This document shows, piece by piece, positions 45,255 to 54,594 of a DNA stretch of 64,000 bases. The translations under genes and the position numbers were made by a program. Positions within the stretch are counted from its first letter, which is position 1, and the number at the start of each line of letters is the position of its first letter. The DNA lies in the NCBI RefSeq assembly GCF_030412785.1, contig NZ_CP125295.1:4402001-4466000 (forward strand), written 5' to 3'. Source of the DNA: Paraburkholderia sabiae. GTDB taxonomy: Bacteria > Pseudomonadota > Gammaproteobacteria > Burkholderiales > Burkholderiaceae. Under the pieces are notes generated by a model that saw only the letters and a list, made by a program, of their open reading frames with translations, ran no database searches and was not told the DNA's origin.

Positions 45255-45903
45255 CTGCGACGCAGTCGCCAGTTCTGGCTTTTTTTGTTTTTTGTTTTTT
45301 GCTGCGTTGGCATCCGCGAGGCCACGTCGTAGTTCATGCGTTGCCCCTGTGCGGGGCGGCAGTTACTTTCTTTGCCGCCGCAAAGAAAGTAACCAAAGAA
45401 AGCGGCTTCAAACCTCCAGTGCCCGCCAGGATAGCGCTTCGGTATGCCGCAGTTGAGCTATCGCGCAGTGACGCAAACACTCCGTAGAAAGCCCGCAGTC
45501 AGGCGCGCGCGGCGCGAAAGATGACATCCACTTGGAGCACATTCGGTCGGCACGTTTTTTTGCGTTTGCCGTCGGTTTGATTGCGACGGTATGTGCTCCA
45601 GCCTGTGTCCGGGGTTTTTGCGCCGTGCGCGGTTGACTGCGGGCTTTCTACAGAGTGCGGACGTTGCTGCGCAATGGCTCAAAGAACCTGTGCCGAAGCG
45701 GTATCCTGGCGGGCACCGGAGGTTCAAAAGCGGCTTTCTTTTGCCTACTTTTCTTTGCCGCTGCAAAGAAAAGTAGGTGCCGCCCCGCACAGGGGCAACG
45801 CTAATAGACCGATACGAATTCGCGGATGCCACCGCAGCAAAAAGCAAAAAGCAAAAAGCAAAAAGCAAAAAGCAAAAAGCAAAAAGCAAAAAGCAAAAAG
45901 CAG
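45255..45903. repeat. Palindromic intergenic element, copy 2, with heptamer tail
   Basis: Second copy of the element described at 40733-41345. Left-arm hairpin GTTACTTTCTTTGC/GCAAAGAAAGTAAC lies at 45362-45393 and right-arm hairpin CCTACTTTTCTTTGC/GCAAAGAAAAGTAGG at 45744-45777. The shared core again contains TAGAAAGCCCGCAGTC and CGGTTGACTGCGGGCTTTC. Its right edge carries nine tandem GCAAAAA heptamers (45837-45899), and its left edge has the related TTTTTTG runs. It fills the gap 45174-45943 together with short flanks. Confidence 0.8.
45837..45899 (+). repeat. Tandem heptamer repeat (GCAAAAA)9
   Basis: Nine uninterrupted 7-base units, GCAAAAA, at the right edge of repeat element copy 2. The phnE gene ends about 45 bases further right. 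Not in a real coding frame. Copy number could vary by slippage. Confidence 0.9.
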
Positions 45904-45943
45904 AAAACCCAGAATGGCGACTAGCGTCGCAGACAAAAAACCC

Positions 45944-46786
45944 TTAAATAACGCGCTCCCGCAGTCGCGCAGACAAAACATCAATAACAGTAACAACAAC
46001 GATGACCATCAACATAACAGCCGCAGTCTGCGAATAATTAAAAGAGCGAATGGACTCATAAAGCACGACGCCGATGCCACCGGCGCCAACCATCCCGACA
46101 ACCATCGCGGACCGCACATTAGACTCAAAGCGATAAAGCGCATAAGAGATCCACAAAGGCATCACCTGCGGCAGCACGCCATAAACAATCTCATCGAGAC
46201 TCGTCGCGCCAGTCGCCCGCACACCTTCCGCAGGCCGCGGATCAATCGCCTCGACGGCTTCGGCGAACAGCTTGGCCAGCACGCCCGTCGTATGCACCCA
46301 CAACGCCAGCACACCCGCAAACGGCCCGAGCCCGACGGCAACGATGAACAGCATCGCGAACACCATCTCGTTGATCGCGCGGCACGCGTCCATCATCCGG
46401 CGCACAGGCTGCACGACCCACGCCGGCGCCATGTTGCTCGCCGACAGCAGCCCGAACGGAATCGAACACACGATCGACAGCGCCGTGCCCCACACCGCGA
46501 CGGCAAGCGTCACGCCCATTTCGTGCACATACGTGCGCCATTCGGTGAAGTCCGGCGGAAAGAAGTCCTTCGCGAACTGCCCCATGTTGCCCGAGTCGGA
46601 CAGCAGGTCGAGCGGGCGCATGTCGGCGGCCCGCCACGACAGGCCGAGCACCGCGATCAACGCGATCCAGCCGAGCAGCGAAACCCAGCTGCGCTTGCCC
46701 GCCGCCGCAGCCATCGCCTTCGGCGAAGGCTGCGGCTGAGCGGTCGAAGGCGTCGAGCGGTCGGCGCTCAGGTCGGCTGCGTTCAT
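45944..46786 (-). CDS. phnE: Phosphonate ABC transporter permease
   Basis: A 280-residue permease with about six membrane helices and the inner-membrane EAA loop ([20 protein letters not shown], then [14 protein letters not shown]). End of the protein: [14 protein letters not shown]. It forms the channel of the PhnCDE importer for phosphonates or phosphite. Start overlaps the phnD stop (ATGA), showing translational coupling. No phosphonate-degradation genes follow; a repeat element does. Confidence 0.92.
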   Translation of the reverse strand: MNAADLSADRSTPSTAQPQPSPKAMAAAAGKRSWVSLLGWIALIAVLGLSWRAADMRPLDLLSDSGNMGQFAKDFFPPDFTEWRTYVHEMGVTLAVAVWGTALSIVCSIPFGLLSASNMAPAWVVQPVRRMMDACRAINEMVFAMLFIVAVGLGPFAGVLALWVHTTGVLAKLFAEAVEAIDPRPAEGVRATGATSLDEIVYGVLPQVMPLWISYALYRFESNVRSAMVVGMVGAGGIGVVLYESIRSFNYSQTAAVMLMVIVVVTVIDVLSARLRERVI

Positions 46787-47751
46787 TGCTTTTGCGCGTT
46801 CAGTGCGGACAGCTTCGCGTCGATGGCGGCCATCTGCGTCTTGCGGTCAGCGTCCGACAACGACGCATCAGCTTCGATCTTCTGCTTCTGCTCGAACAGC
46901 TTGATCTGACGGATCGGCTGCAACTGCGCATCCGTCGACGGCGAGAAACCGCTATAGCTGAAGATGTTCGCCATCACCGCCTTTTCGCGCGCATCCGTCT
47001 TCGCGTAGTTGTAGAAGAACTTGCGCAGCTTTTCCTTCGTTGCGTCAGGCAGATCCTTGCGCCACACGAGCGGGTCCGACGGAATCAGCGGCGATTGCCA
47101 CAGCACGCGCACCTGCGCGAAGCGATCGGGATGCTGCTTCTTCAGCGTGTCGAGCATTTCGGTGTTGTTCGTCGCGATGTCGACCTTGTTGTTCACGACG
47201 GCCAGCAGGTTCGCTTCGTGGCTCGACGGCAGCACCGTCTTGAACGACGTGCGCACCGGCGCGTTGTGCTGCGCGAACAGGTAATAGCCGGGAACCAGCG
47301 AGCCCGACGTCGAGTTCGGATCGCCGAAACCGAGCGTCACGTCCTTCGTGTTCTTGAACACGTCGTCGAGCGTCTTGAAGCGGCTGTTCGCGTTCGTGAT
47401 CAGCACCGAGTAGTAACCGGCGTCGCCGTTCGAATACGTCGTTTTGGCAAATACTTCGCCATTCGAACGATCTACAGCTTCGATTGCCGATGCATTGCCG
47501 AGATACGCAACCTGCACCTTGTTAAAGCGCATGCCTTCGATGATGCCCGCGTAATCGGTCGCGAAGAACGCCTTGACGTTCAGACCCGTCTGCTTGTTCA
47601 TGTCGTCGATGAGGGGCTGCCAGCGCTGCTTGAGCACGGCCGACGAATCGGTCGAAATGATGCCGAGGTTCAGGTCTTCGGCATGAGCGGCGAAGCTGGC
47701 GAAAGCCGACACGGCCGCAACGCCGACGAGCAGAGAGCGCAGGAATTTCAT
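46783..47751 (-). CDS. phnD: Phosphonate-binding periplasmic protein
   Basis: A 322-residue periplasmic binding protein with signal sequence ([20 protein letters not shown], then AHA cleavage site). The mature start [19 protein letters not shown] and the [50 protein letters not shown] segments are diagnostic of PhnD. It captures phosphonate or phosphite for the PhnE/PhnC complex. Confidence 0.92.
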   Translation of the reverse strand: MKFLRSLLVGVAAVSAFASFAAHAEDLNLGIISTDSSAVLKQRWQPLIDDMNKQTGLNVKAFFATDYAGIIEGMRFNKVQVAYLGNASAIEAVDRSNGEVFAKTTYSNGDAGYYSVLITNANSRFKTLDDVFKNTKDVTLGFGDPNSTSGSLVPGYYLFAQHNAPVRTSFKTVLPSSHEANLLAVVNNKVDIATNNTEMLDTLKKQHPDRFAQVRVLWQSPLIPSDPLVWRKDLPDATKEKLRKFFYNYAKTDAREKAVMANIFSYSGFSPSTDAQLQPIRQIKLFEQKQKIEADASLSDADRKTQMAAIDAKLSALNAQKQ

Positions 47752-47805
47752 GTGTTCTGTTCCAGTTGAGTGAGTCGGTTACAGCGTTTCTTTGCGAATG
47801 GAAAA

Positions 47806-48660
47806 TCAGGCCGAGCGCGCCGCGTTCAGCGGCAGCACCTGTGCGCGCGGTGACGCGCTGTCGGGCTGCGCATCGGACTGCGGCGTGTCCTCGAACAGTT
47901 CGCGCGCATCGTCGCCATAGAGCTTTTGCAGCAGCGCGGGCGTGAGCGCCGACGAGGGGCCGTCGTAGACGACCTTGCCGCGCCGCATTGCGATCGTGCG
48001 CTGGCAGTACTGCATCGCGATGTCGACCTGATGCAGCGACACCAGCACCGTCAGCCGATGTTCGATGTTGAGCGTACGCAGCATGTCCATCACGCGGCGC
48101 GACGATTCGGGATCGAGCGAGGCAATCGGTTCGTCGGCGAGAATGATTTGCGCCTGCTGCACGAGCGCGCGTGCGAGTGCCGCGCGCTGCTGCTGTCCGC
48201 CCGACAGATTCGACGCGCGTTCGCGCGCATGTTCGCCGATGCCGACCTCGTTCAATGCCGACATCGACAGTTCTCGTTCGCCGCGCGGAAAGCAGCCGGT
48301 GAGACGGCGCCACAGCGGCAGACGCGCGAGTGCGCCGATCAGCACGTTCGCTTCGACCGTCAGCCGGTTCACGAGATTGAACTGCTGGAAAACGAAGCCG
48401 ATGTCGCGTCGAATGCTGCGCACTTCGCGCACGATGCGCCCGTTCTGCTGGATCGGCCGGCCGAGAATCGCAATCTGCGAAGGCTGCGCATCCGACACCG
48501 TGAAGCCCGCGATATGACGCAACAGTGTCGACTTGCCCGAGCCCGACGCACCGATCAGCGCGACCATTTCGCCTTGCTCGACACGCAGGTCGATTTCGTC
48601 GAGCGCCTTGCGGCCGTTGCCGAACGTCTTGCTCAAACGCTCGATGCGGATTGCTTCCAT
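47806..48660 (-). CDS. phnC: Phosphonate ABC transporter ATPase
   Basis: A 284-residue ABC ATPase: Walker [10 protein letters not shown] near residue 37, [19 protein letters not shown], signature [15 protein letters not shown] near 153, Walker [12 protein letters not shown] and the switch His in VSLHQVDIA. The family-specific N-terminus and gene order phnC-phnD-phnE support the name. It is the first gene of the operon. Confidence 0.92.
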   Translation of the reverse strand: MEAIRIERLSKTFGNGRKALDEIDLRVEQGEMVALIGASGSGKSTLLRHIAGFTVSDAQPSQIAILGRPIQQNGRIVREVRSIRRDIGFVFQQFNLVNRLTVEANVLIGALARLPLWRRLTGCFPRGERELSMSALNEVGIGEHARERASNLSGGQQQRAALARALVQQAQIILADEPIASLDPESSRRVMDMLRTLNIEHRLTVLVSLHQVDIAMQYCQRTIAMRRGKVVYDGPSSALTPALLQKLYGDDARELFEDTPQSDAQPDSASPRAQVLPLNAARSA

Positions 48661-48858
48661 GAGTGTCCTGTCGATGACTCCGGTGCATGCCGGAAGTTGT
48701 GGGACATTCTAGAAAGCGTCTGTGACGGTTGAGTGAAGGCGTCGCAACATCTAGACGACTATATCTTTGCGTTTTGCGCGCCGATTCACACGTACGTCAC
48801 GTCGTGTGCGATCGCGCAGTGTGTCATTGGCATGACAGAAGAAACGGCGTGCTGTCGA

Positions 48859-49218
48859 TCACGCGCGAGCCCAGTCCTTGCGTTTGAGCAACCTGAGCAC
48901 ATCGCCCGTTGGACGATACATGGCGCGGCGCAGGAGCAGCCGCGTCGTGCCGCGGTCGGCATTCGATCTGCGTGGCTGCAGAAGCGGATACGCGAAGTCG
49001 TCACCTCGCACCTCGCGCTTGATCACGCGTCGCAGCGCATAGAGCGCGACCAGACCCTGCCGCATGTTCTGCAAAAGAATGAAGGCGTCGGAAGAATCTG
49101 CGTAGACGCTGCGCAACTGCAGCACGCGTTCGGCCTGGTCGAGCAGTCGATCGGCTGCACGTATCAGCGCCTGATCGGCGCGCGCCAACTCCTGCACCTT
49201 GTCGGTGTCGATCTTCAT
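48859..49218 (-). CDS. Hypothetical protein, helical
   Basis: A 119-residue protein, helical and rich in Arg/Leu (VQELARADQALIRAADRLLD, then LRRVIKREVRGDD). The ATG at 49218 follows CGGAGAT. A longer frame runs to 49386 without support. No family recognised; opposite strand to the M14 peptidase gene at 49460. Confidence 0.55.
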   Translation of the reverse strand: MKIDTDKVQELARADQALIRAADRLLDQAERVLQLRSVYADSSDAFILLQNMRQGLVALYALRRVIKREVRGDDFAYPLLQPRRSNADRGTTRLLLRRAMYRPTGDVLRLLKRKDWARA

Positions 49219-49459
49219 GCCGGATCTCCGGTTGCTGCGACCGTGCGTTCCGGGGCGCATGGAAGACGGGTTGGAACGTAAGGGCGGGTCGGTCGATTGC
49301 AGCGAACCGCGACGAATGCGTGGCACAAAAGCTGCGTTGGTTCGCAGGCGCACGACCGGCCCGGATTGCCGATAGGCGTCCGTCATACAAAGCAGCTATA
49401 TTGGCGGCGGCAGGCGGCGCTATCCCCCGATGTAGCCGCCCAATAACGAAACTACAACC

Positions 49460-50494
49460 ATGCGCGCTTTCAGTTTGTTGCCTGACAGCTTCGCGGAATA
49501 CGACGATCTGAAGGCGCTGCTCGACGAGGGCGCGCGTTCGTTCGATATCAAAAGCGTGGCTGACGTCGAAGTAGCGGGTCGCACGTTTGAAGTGTATGTC
49601 GCCTCGATCGGATCGAACGATCCGAACGCGCCCGCCGTCGGTTTTTTCGGCGGCATTCATGGACTCGAGCGCATCGGTTCCCGCCTCGTGCTGGAGTACA
49701 TGCGCTCGCTGTTGTCGCGGCTCGCGTGGGACGAACTGCTGCTGCAACAGCTCGACTCGATTCGTATCTACATCGTTCCTATCGTCAACCCCGGCGGCAT
49801 GTGGGCGGCGACGCGCGCGAATCCGAACGGCGTCGATCTGATGCGCAACGCGCCGCAGGACGCCGAAGAGCGCGTGCCCTTGCTGGCGGGCGGCCAGCGT
49901 GTCGGGTCGTGGCTGCCGTGGTATCGAGGGCGGCGCGGCGCGCCGATGGAAGGCGAGGCGGCGGCGCTGCTGCGCATCGTCGCGGAAGAACTCGCGACGC
50001 GGCCGTTGTCGTTCGCGCTCGATTGCCATTCGGGCTACGGCTGGAGCGACAGCATCTGGTTTCCGTACGCGAAGACGCGTCGCGCGATGCCGCATCTGCC
50101 GGAAATGTACGCGCTGAAAACGATGTTCGAGCGCGCGCATCCGCATCACGGCTACATGTTCGAGCCGCAGAGCCATCAATATCTTCTGCACGGCGACCTG
50201 TGGGACTGGGCCTACGACCGCACGCCGCCGCCCAACATCTTTCTGCCGATGACGCTCGAACTCGGCTCCTGGCTGTGGATCAAGAAGAATCCGCGGCAGA
50301 TCTTTTCGCGGCAAGGCATGTTCAATCCCGTGAAGGCGCATCGCACCGCGCGCGTGTTGCGACGGCACGCGAACCTGCTCGATTTCCTGACGCGCGCCGC
50401 GTATGCGTCGGAGCGCTGGCTGCCGCATGGCGTGCGGCGCGATCAGCTGCTCAGCAGCGCGACCGAACTCTGGTACAGGGCCGCCGAAAAATGA
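49460..50494 (+). CDS. M14-family zinc carboxypeptidase-like protein
   Basis: A 344-residue metallopeptidase. The zinc ligands are visible: His67 and Glu70 in GIHGLE, and His190 in ALDCHSGYG. The substrate-binding pattern NPNGVDLMRN is at residues 121-130 and the catalytic Glu267 lies in TLELGS. No signal peptide, so it acts in the cytoplasm, perhaps on a small peptide or acyl-amino acid. The stop overlaps the next gene by 4 bases. Confidence 0.85.
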   Translation: MRAFSLLPDSFAEYDDLKALLDEGARSFDIKSVADVEVAGRTFEVYVASIGSNDPNAPAVGFFGGIHGLERIGSRLVLEYMRSLLSRLAWDELLLQQLDSIRIYIVPIVNPGGMWAATRANPNGVDLMRNAPQDAEERVPLLAGGQRVGSWLPWYRGRRGAPMEGEAAALLRIVAEELATRPLSFALDCHSGYGWSDSIWFPYAKTRRAMPHLPEMYALKTMFERAHPHHGYMFEPQSHQYLLHGDLWDWAYDRTPPPNIFLPMTLELGSWLWIKKNPRQIFSRQGMFNPVKAHRTARVLRRHANLLDFLTRAAYASERWLPHGVRRDQLLSSATELWYRAAEK

Positions 50495-51327
50495 GCACGT
50501 GGATTCTGCTGCGCGGCCTGACTCGCGAGGCGCGTCACTGGGGCACGCTGCCGGACGCGTTGCGCGCGGCGTTCGACGGCATCGGGCGGCGCGCATCGCT
50601 TTCGGACGCAACGCGCGCGCGCGTGCTGACCATCGACCTGCCCGGCAACGGCGAACACGCGAACCTGCGCGCGCCGCTGCAGGTCACGGGAATGGTCGAT
50701 TTCGTGCGCGCGGCGGCACGCGCGAGCGGCGCGCCGGGACCGTATTGCGTGCTGGCGATGTCGCTCGGCGGCATGGTCGCGACGTGCTGGGCGCAGCATC
50801 ATCCCGCCGACATCGACAGGCTCGTGCTGATCAACACCAGCATGCGGCCGTTCAGCCGCTTCGATGAACGGCTGCGTCCGCAGGCGTGGTCGGGACTCGC
50901 GCGCGTCGCGTGGCACTGGGACGACGCGTACATCGCGGAGACGGAGATCCATCGTCTGACGTGCGCCAACCGCGAGACACGCGACGCCGACGTGAGCGCA
51001 TGGACGGCCATCCGCGAGAGCGCGCCTGTCAGCCGCGCGAATGCGCTGCGGCAACTGCTCGCGGCCGCGCGCTTCGCCGCGCAACGGCGACGGCCGGCGT
51101 GCGCGACGCTCGTGCTGTCGGCGCGCGAGGACGGACTCGTCGATCCCGCGTGCTCCGCTGCGCTCGCGGCGGCATGGGGCGCTCCGCACTGGCGCCACCC
51201 GTGGGCGGGCCACGATCTTCCGCACGACGACCCCGCATGGACGGTCGAGCGCATTTGCGCCTGGCTCGAACAGCCGGACGGGAATCCGGGATTCGAAAAT
51301 GCGGAGTCCGACTTGTCGGATGAATAA
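50491..51327 (+). CDS. Alpha/beta hydrolase
   Basis: A 278-residue alpha/beta hydrolase: WILLRGLTREARHWG (oxyanion region), IDLPGNGEH, nucleophile Ser91 in AMSLGGMVA, an acid in AREDGLVDP and catalytic His in WAGHDLP. Its ATG overlaps the peptidase stop (ATGA), so the two are translated together and probably work on the same substrate, perhaps an acylated or esterified peptide. Confidence 0.88.
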   Translation: MSTWILLRGLTREARHWGTLPDALRAAFDGIGRRASLSDATRARVLTIDLPGNGEHANLRAPLQVTGMVDFVRAAARASGAPGPYCVLAMSLGGMVATCWAQHHPADIDRLVLINTSMRPFSRFDERLRPQAWSGLARVAWHWDDAYIAETEIHRLTCANRETRDADVSAWTAIRESAPVSRANALRQLLAAARFAAQRRRPACATLVLSAREDGLVDPACSAALAAAWGAPHWRHPWAGHDLPHDDPAWTVERICAWLEQPDGNPGFENAESDLSDE

Positions 51328-52074
51328 TCGATAATTAAACGAATCATTCAGTATCGCATTGCCGCAATTAATCGTTTATTGATGCGCTGCATTAATGGGA
51401 TGCAATAAACCGGCCTTGGTACTCGCAATAAAGTACTGCGTAATTTTTGTTGGATGAAAAGCGTTCGCGGTGAACGGCAAATTGATGCCATGCGTCATTG
51501 TCGCGTGATAATCAATCATGGTTGATGAGTTAGGCGCATACTGAAATTGTAAAATAATTACACTCCTTGGCGGATGAGGCGGAAAAACTTGCGGATGCAT
51601 GCTGCATGCGCCTTGCACGGTCGTAAACGATACGTTTTTATACGCCACGAATTCGGCTCGTCTCGCCAATGCGAATTCCTCGCAAAGCCATGGTACGCAA
51701 GGCCACTAAGGGTTTTTATCGAAAAATAAAGGGGGGCGGCGGGCCGATTATCCTGTGACTCAAGAATCGGGCCCAACAAAAAAGAAACGTTTTTAAAAGC
51801 TCCGCTTCTTTCTCAGTAATGTTATCCAGTCGTTTGAATAACAAGCGATTTCGAAAACCCTCATATTCGCAAACCGGCGCAATGCCGGATTAGCCGTTTC
51901 AAATGCGAAACATAAAACCTAGGTATTTACCCCTAAGTTTCCATCCCGCATAACGGGAAATGTGAAATTTCTTTAAATTTCAAAGCCTTACATGCATGGC
52001 ATTGCCTATGCGACACGGCGTGCCGGATTGGTGCAGTCGGCCAAGCCGCCCCCCATCTCCTCCAGGAGGATTCC
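51328..52074. promoter_or_regulatory. Long AT-rich leader of the Fap-like cluster
   Basis: About 750 bases without a supported gene and clearly richer in A/T than the surroundings. Near the 3' end lie two close palindromes: TCCCG-CATAA-CGGGA (51944-51958) and TGAAATTT-CTTT-AAATTTCA (51963-51982), about 90-130 bases before the first subunit gene. A hairpin CCGGC/GCCGG is near 51876-51890. The ribosome site CAGGAGGATT precedes the ATG at 52075. Short minus-strand frames here start only at TTG and are not supported. Confidence 0.55.
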
Positions 52075-53304
52075 ATGCGCAAAACTCTACTGGCGTCCGC
52101 AGCAGTCATCGCATTGGGCTGCAGCGGTTACGCAATGGCAAACCCATGCAGTGACGGCGATTCGTCCTGCAATCAGAAGGCCTACAACGGGAGCAACACA
52201 GCAACGAACGAGGCGACGTCCAGCCAGACCAGCACTACGGGCAACAACGCCAATGAAATCACGACCGGCTCCAAGGTCGCGCAGGATTCGTTCAACACCA
52301 CCAAGATCGTCGCGGCGAGCCGTTTGTCCGGCTCGGTGTCGGGCGTGAGCGTCTGGGGCATCGGTAACCATGCCTATAACGACGGCAACGCCAACGGCGG
52401 ACGCGGTGGCAGCGGCGCGAAGGGCATTGGCGGCAAGGGCGGCAGCGCACTGGCGGTCGGCGGCAGCGGCGGCTACGGCGGCGATGGCGGCAAGGCCATT
52501 GCGGGCGATGGCGGCAACTCCAGGGCATCCGGCGGCGACGGCGGCAATTCCCGGTCCTACGCCGGCGACGGCGGCAACTCCAGGGCTTCCGGCGGCAAGG
52601 GCTCGGGCAGCGGCGGTGACGCATGGGCCAAGGGTGGCAGCGCGCTCGGCGCAACGGCAGCAGCAGGCGGCGATGGACGCGGCTCCGGCAAGGGCGCAGG
52701 TCTGGCCCTCGGCGCAGGCGGTGCGCTGGCAGCAAGCGGCGACGTGCATTCGAAGGCCAACGGCGGCGGCGGAAGCGCCAGTTCGTCGAGCGGCGCAGCA
52801 ACGGCGACGGGCACGGGCACCGCGACGGCAAGCGGCTCGGGCACCGGTACGGGCACGGGCGGCGCAGGCACGGCGGGCGCAGCGACGGCAACGGCCGGAA
52901 CGGGCACGGCTACGGGCGGTGCAGGCTCGGGCACGGGCGGCGCAGCGACATCGACGGCAGGTGCAGGCGGTGCAGCGACCAGCACGGCAGGCGCAGGCGG
53001 CACGGCAGGCTCGACGGCCGGCAACGGCGGTAGCGCGGCAGGCGGCGCTGGCGGCGCAGGCGGTGCGGGCGCAGCAGCCACGGCGACAGCCGCGGCGGGC
53101 GGTGCAGGCACGGGCGGCGCGGGCGGTGCAGGCGGCGCAGGCGGCGCGATCAGCGTCGGTACGGGCGACTTCAGCATGGCCAACACCATGACGAGCGTCG
53201 CGCAGTCGGCAGCGGGCGTGCTGATCGCGAACCAGAACAGCGGTATGGCATCACTGGTTCAACAGGCCGTCACGGTGCAGGCGAACCTGTCGGTTGGCCG
53301 CTAA
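52075..53304 (+). CDS. Secreted glycine-rich repetitive protein 1 (candidate fibre subunit)
   Basis: A 409-residue protein with a Sec signal (RKTLLASAAVIALGCSGYAM, ANP). The mature N-terminus is polar: Cys pair in NPCSDGDSSCNQKA, Asn/Thr/Ser/Gln-rich stretch, then VSGVSVWGIGNHAYNDGNAN. A glycine-rich block follows (GGRGGSGAKGIGGKGGS), then a long Ala/Gly/Thr block with AGAGGAATSTAG units. The C-terminus is ordered again: SVAQSAAGVLIANQNSGMAS then LVQQAVTVQANLSVGR. Its paralogue follows after 16 bases. The Asn/Gln-rich ends with low-complexity middle suit a secreted amyloid- or fibre-forming subunit; that role is inferred. Confidence 0.75.
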   Translation: MRKTLLASAAVIALGCSGYAMANPCSDGDSSCNQKAYNGSNTATNEATSSQTSTTGNNANEITTGSKVAQDSFNTTKIVAASRLSGSVSGVSVWGIGNHAYNDGNANGGRGGSGAKGIGGKGGSALAVGGSGGYGGDGGKAIAGDGGNSRASGGDGGNSRSYAGDGGNSRASGGKGSGSGGDAWAKGGSALGATAAAGGDGRGSGKGAGLALGAGGALAASGDVHSKANGGGGSASSSSGAATATGTGTATASGSGTGTGTGGAGTAGAATATAGTGTATGGAGSGTGGAATSTAGAGGAATSTAGAGGTAGSTAGNGGSAAGGAGGAGGAGAAATATAAAGGAGTGGAGGAGGAGGAISVGTGDFSMANTMTSVAQSAAGVLIANQNSGMASLVQQAVTVQANLSVGR

Positions 53305-53320
53305 TCCTTAGGAGACTCTC

Positions 53321-54550
53321 ATGCGTAAGACACTTTTGGCATCTGCAGCCATCGTCGCGCTGGGTTTCAGCGGCTACGCGATGGCCAATCCGTGCTCCAA
53401 CGGCGACTACTCGTGCAACCAGAAGGCGAGCGGCGGCGACAACAACCTGTCGAACACCGCGTCGTCGACCCAGGGCAGCACGACGGGCAACAACGTCAAC
53501 GAAGTGACCGGGCACTCGAAGGTCGCACAGGACTCGTGGAACAACACGAAGTCCGTGGCCGTCAGCAAGCTTGACGGCACCGTGAGCCATGTACACGTCA
53601 ATGGCATCGGCAACGTGGCCGTGAACTACGGCAACGCCAACGGCGGCAAAGGCGGCGACGGCGCACGCGGCATCGGCGGCAAAGGCGGCAGCGCAGCGGC
53701 TGGCGGCGGCTATGGCGGCGACGGCGGCAACGGCGGGCGCGCCATTGCCGGCGACGGCGGCTGGTCGAAAGCGTCGGGCGGCGACGGCGGCTACGCGAAG
53801 GCGTCGGGCGGCGACGGCGGCTGGTCGAAGGCATCCGGCGGCAAGGGCTACGCGAGCGGCGGCGACGCTGGCGCGAAGGGCGGCGGCGCAGCAGCAGGCA
53901 CGCTCGCACTTGGCGGCAACGGCAGCGGCCGGGGCGCGGCACTGGGCGCTGGAGCCGGTCTCGGCCTCGGCGCGGCCGGCAGCGGCGATCTGTCGTCACG
54001 TGCAGGTGGCGGCGGCGGCACGGCCAGCTCGAACTCCGGTGCAGCGTCGGGTTCGGGCAGCGGCTCGGGTAGCGGCACGGCCACGGCGTCGGGTTCGGGC
54101 ACGGGCGGCGCAGGCTCGGCAGGCGCGGCGACCGCGACAGGCGGCGTAGCGACGGCGACGGGCGGCGCAGCGACGGGCACGGGCGGCGCAGCCACGTCGA
54201 CGGCAGGAGCAGGCGGCGCGGCAACGTCGACGGCAGGCGCCGGCGGCGCAGCGACGTCGACGGCGGGCAACGGCGGTGCGGCAACGGGCGGCGCAGGTGC
54301 GGCTGGCGGTGCGGGCGGTGCAGCGACGGCGACAGCCGGCGCGGGTGCAGCCGGTACGGGCGGCGCAGGCGGAGCAGCGGGCGCCGGCGGTGCGGTCGCG
54401 GCCACGACGGGCGCATTCGACATGTCCAACAACATGGCGAGCGCGGCGCAGTCGGCAGCTGGCGTGATGGTGCTGAACCAGAACAGCGGTATGGCATCGC
54501 TCGTCCAGCAGGCTGTCACCGTGCAGGCGAACCTGGCTGTCGGCCGCTAA
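53321..54550 (+). CDS. Secreted glycine-rich repetitive protein 2 (candidate fibre subunit)
   Basis: A 409-residue paralogue of the previous protein, with matching signal (RKTLLASAAIVALGFSGYAM), Cys pair (NPCSNGDYSCNQKA), NNVNEVTGHSKVAQDSWNNTK, a GGKGGDGARGIGGKGG block with repeated DGGWSKASGG/DGGYAKASGG units, an Ala/Gly/Thr-rich block and the C-terminal AQSAAGVMVLNQNSGMASLV then QQAVTVQANLAVGR. Ends are conserved between the two copies and the middle differs, as in duplicated fibre subunits. RBS GGAGA is 8 bases before the ATG. Confidence 0.75.
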   Translation: MRKTLLASAAIVALGFSGYAMANPCSNGDYSCNQKASGGDNNLSNTASSTQGSTTGNNVNEVTGHSKVAQDSWNNTKSVAVSKLDGTVSHVHVNGIGNVAVNYGNANGGKGGDGARGIGGKGGSAAAGGGYGGDGGNGGRAIAGDGGWSKASGGDGGYAKASGGDGGWSKASGGKGYASGGDAGAKGGGAAAGTLALGGNGSGRGAALGAGAGLGLGAAGSGDLSSRAGGGGGTASSNSGAASGSGSGSGSGTATASGSGTGGAGSAGAATATGGVATATGGAATGTGGAATSTAGAGGAATSTAGAGGAATSTAGNGGAATGGAGAAGGAGGAATATAGAGAAGTGGAGGAAGAGGAVAATTGAFDMSNNMASAAQSAAGVMVLNQNSGMASLVQQAVTVQANLAVGR

Positions 54551-54594
54551 CTGACCTGCAACACAGTTAGCGTCGACAAGTCGTTGTGTGAAGT

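Noticed and set aside
45837..45899. Regular repeats as a possible CRISPR array
   Set aside because: Units are 7 bases with no spacers and no cas genes; it is a simple tandem repeat.
51376..51669. Minus-strand 97-codon frame in the cluster leader
   Set aside because: It starts only at TTG, lacks a ribosome site and matches no family I recognise; it may simply reflect AT-richer noncoding DNA.
52557..53189. Proline/alanine-rich minus-strand frames opposite the glycine-rich genes (also 53848-54519)
   Set aside because: They are the complement of Gly/Ala codons; the plus strand has signal peptides, ribosome sites and paralogy that the minus strand lacks.
52075..54550. PE_PGRS-like or collagen-like reading of the glycine-rich proteins
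   Set aside because: No PE domain or Gly-X-Y periodicity; the ends are Asn/Gln-rich and the neighbours point to a Fap-like system.
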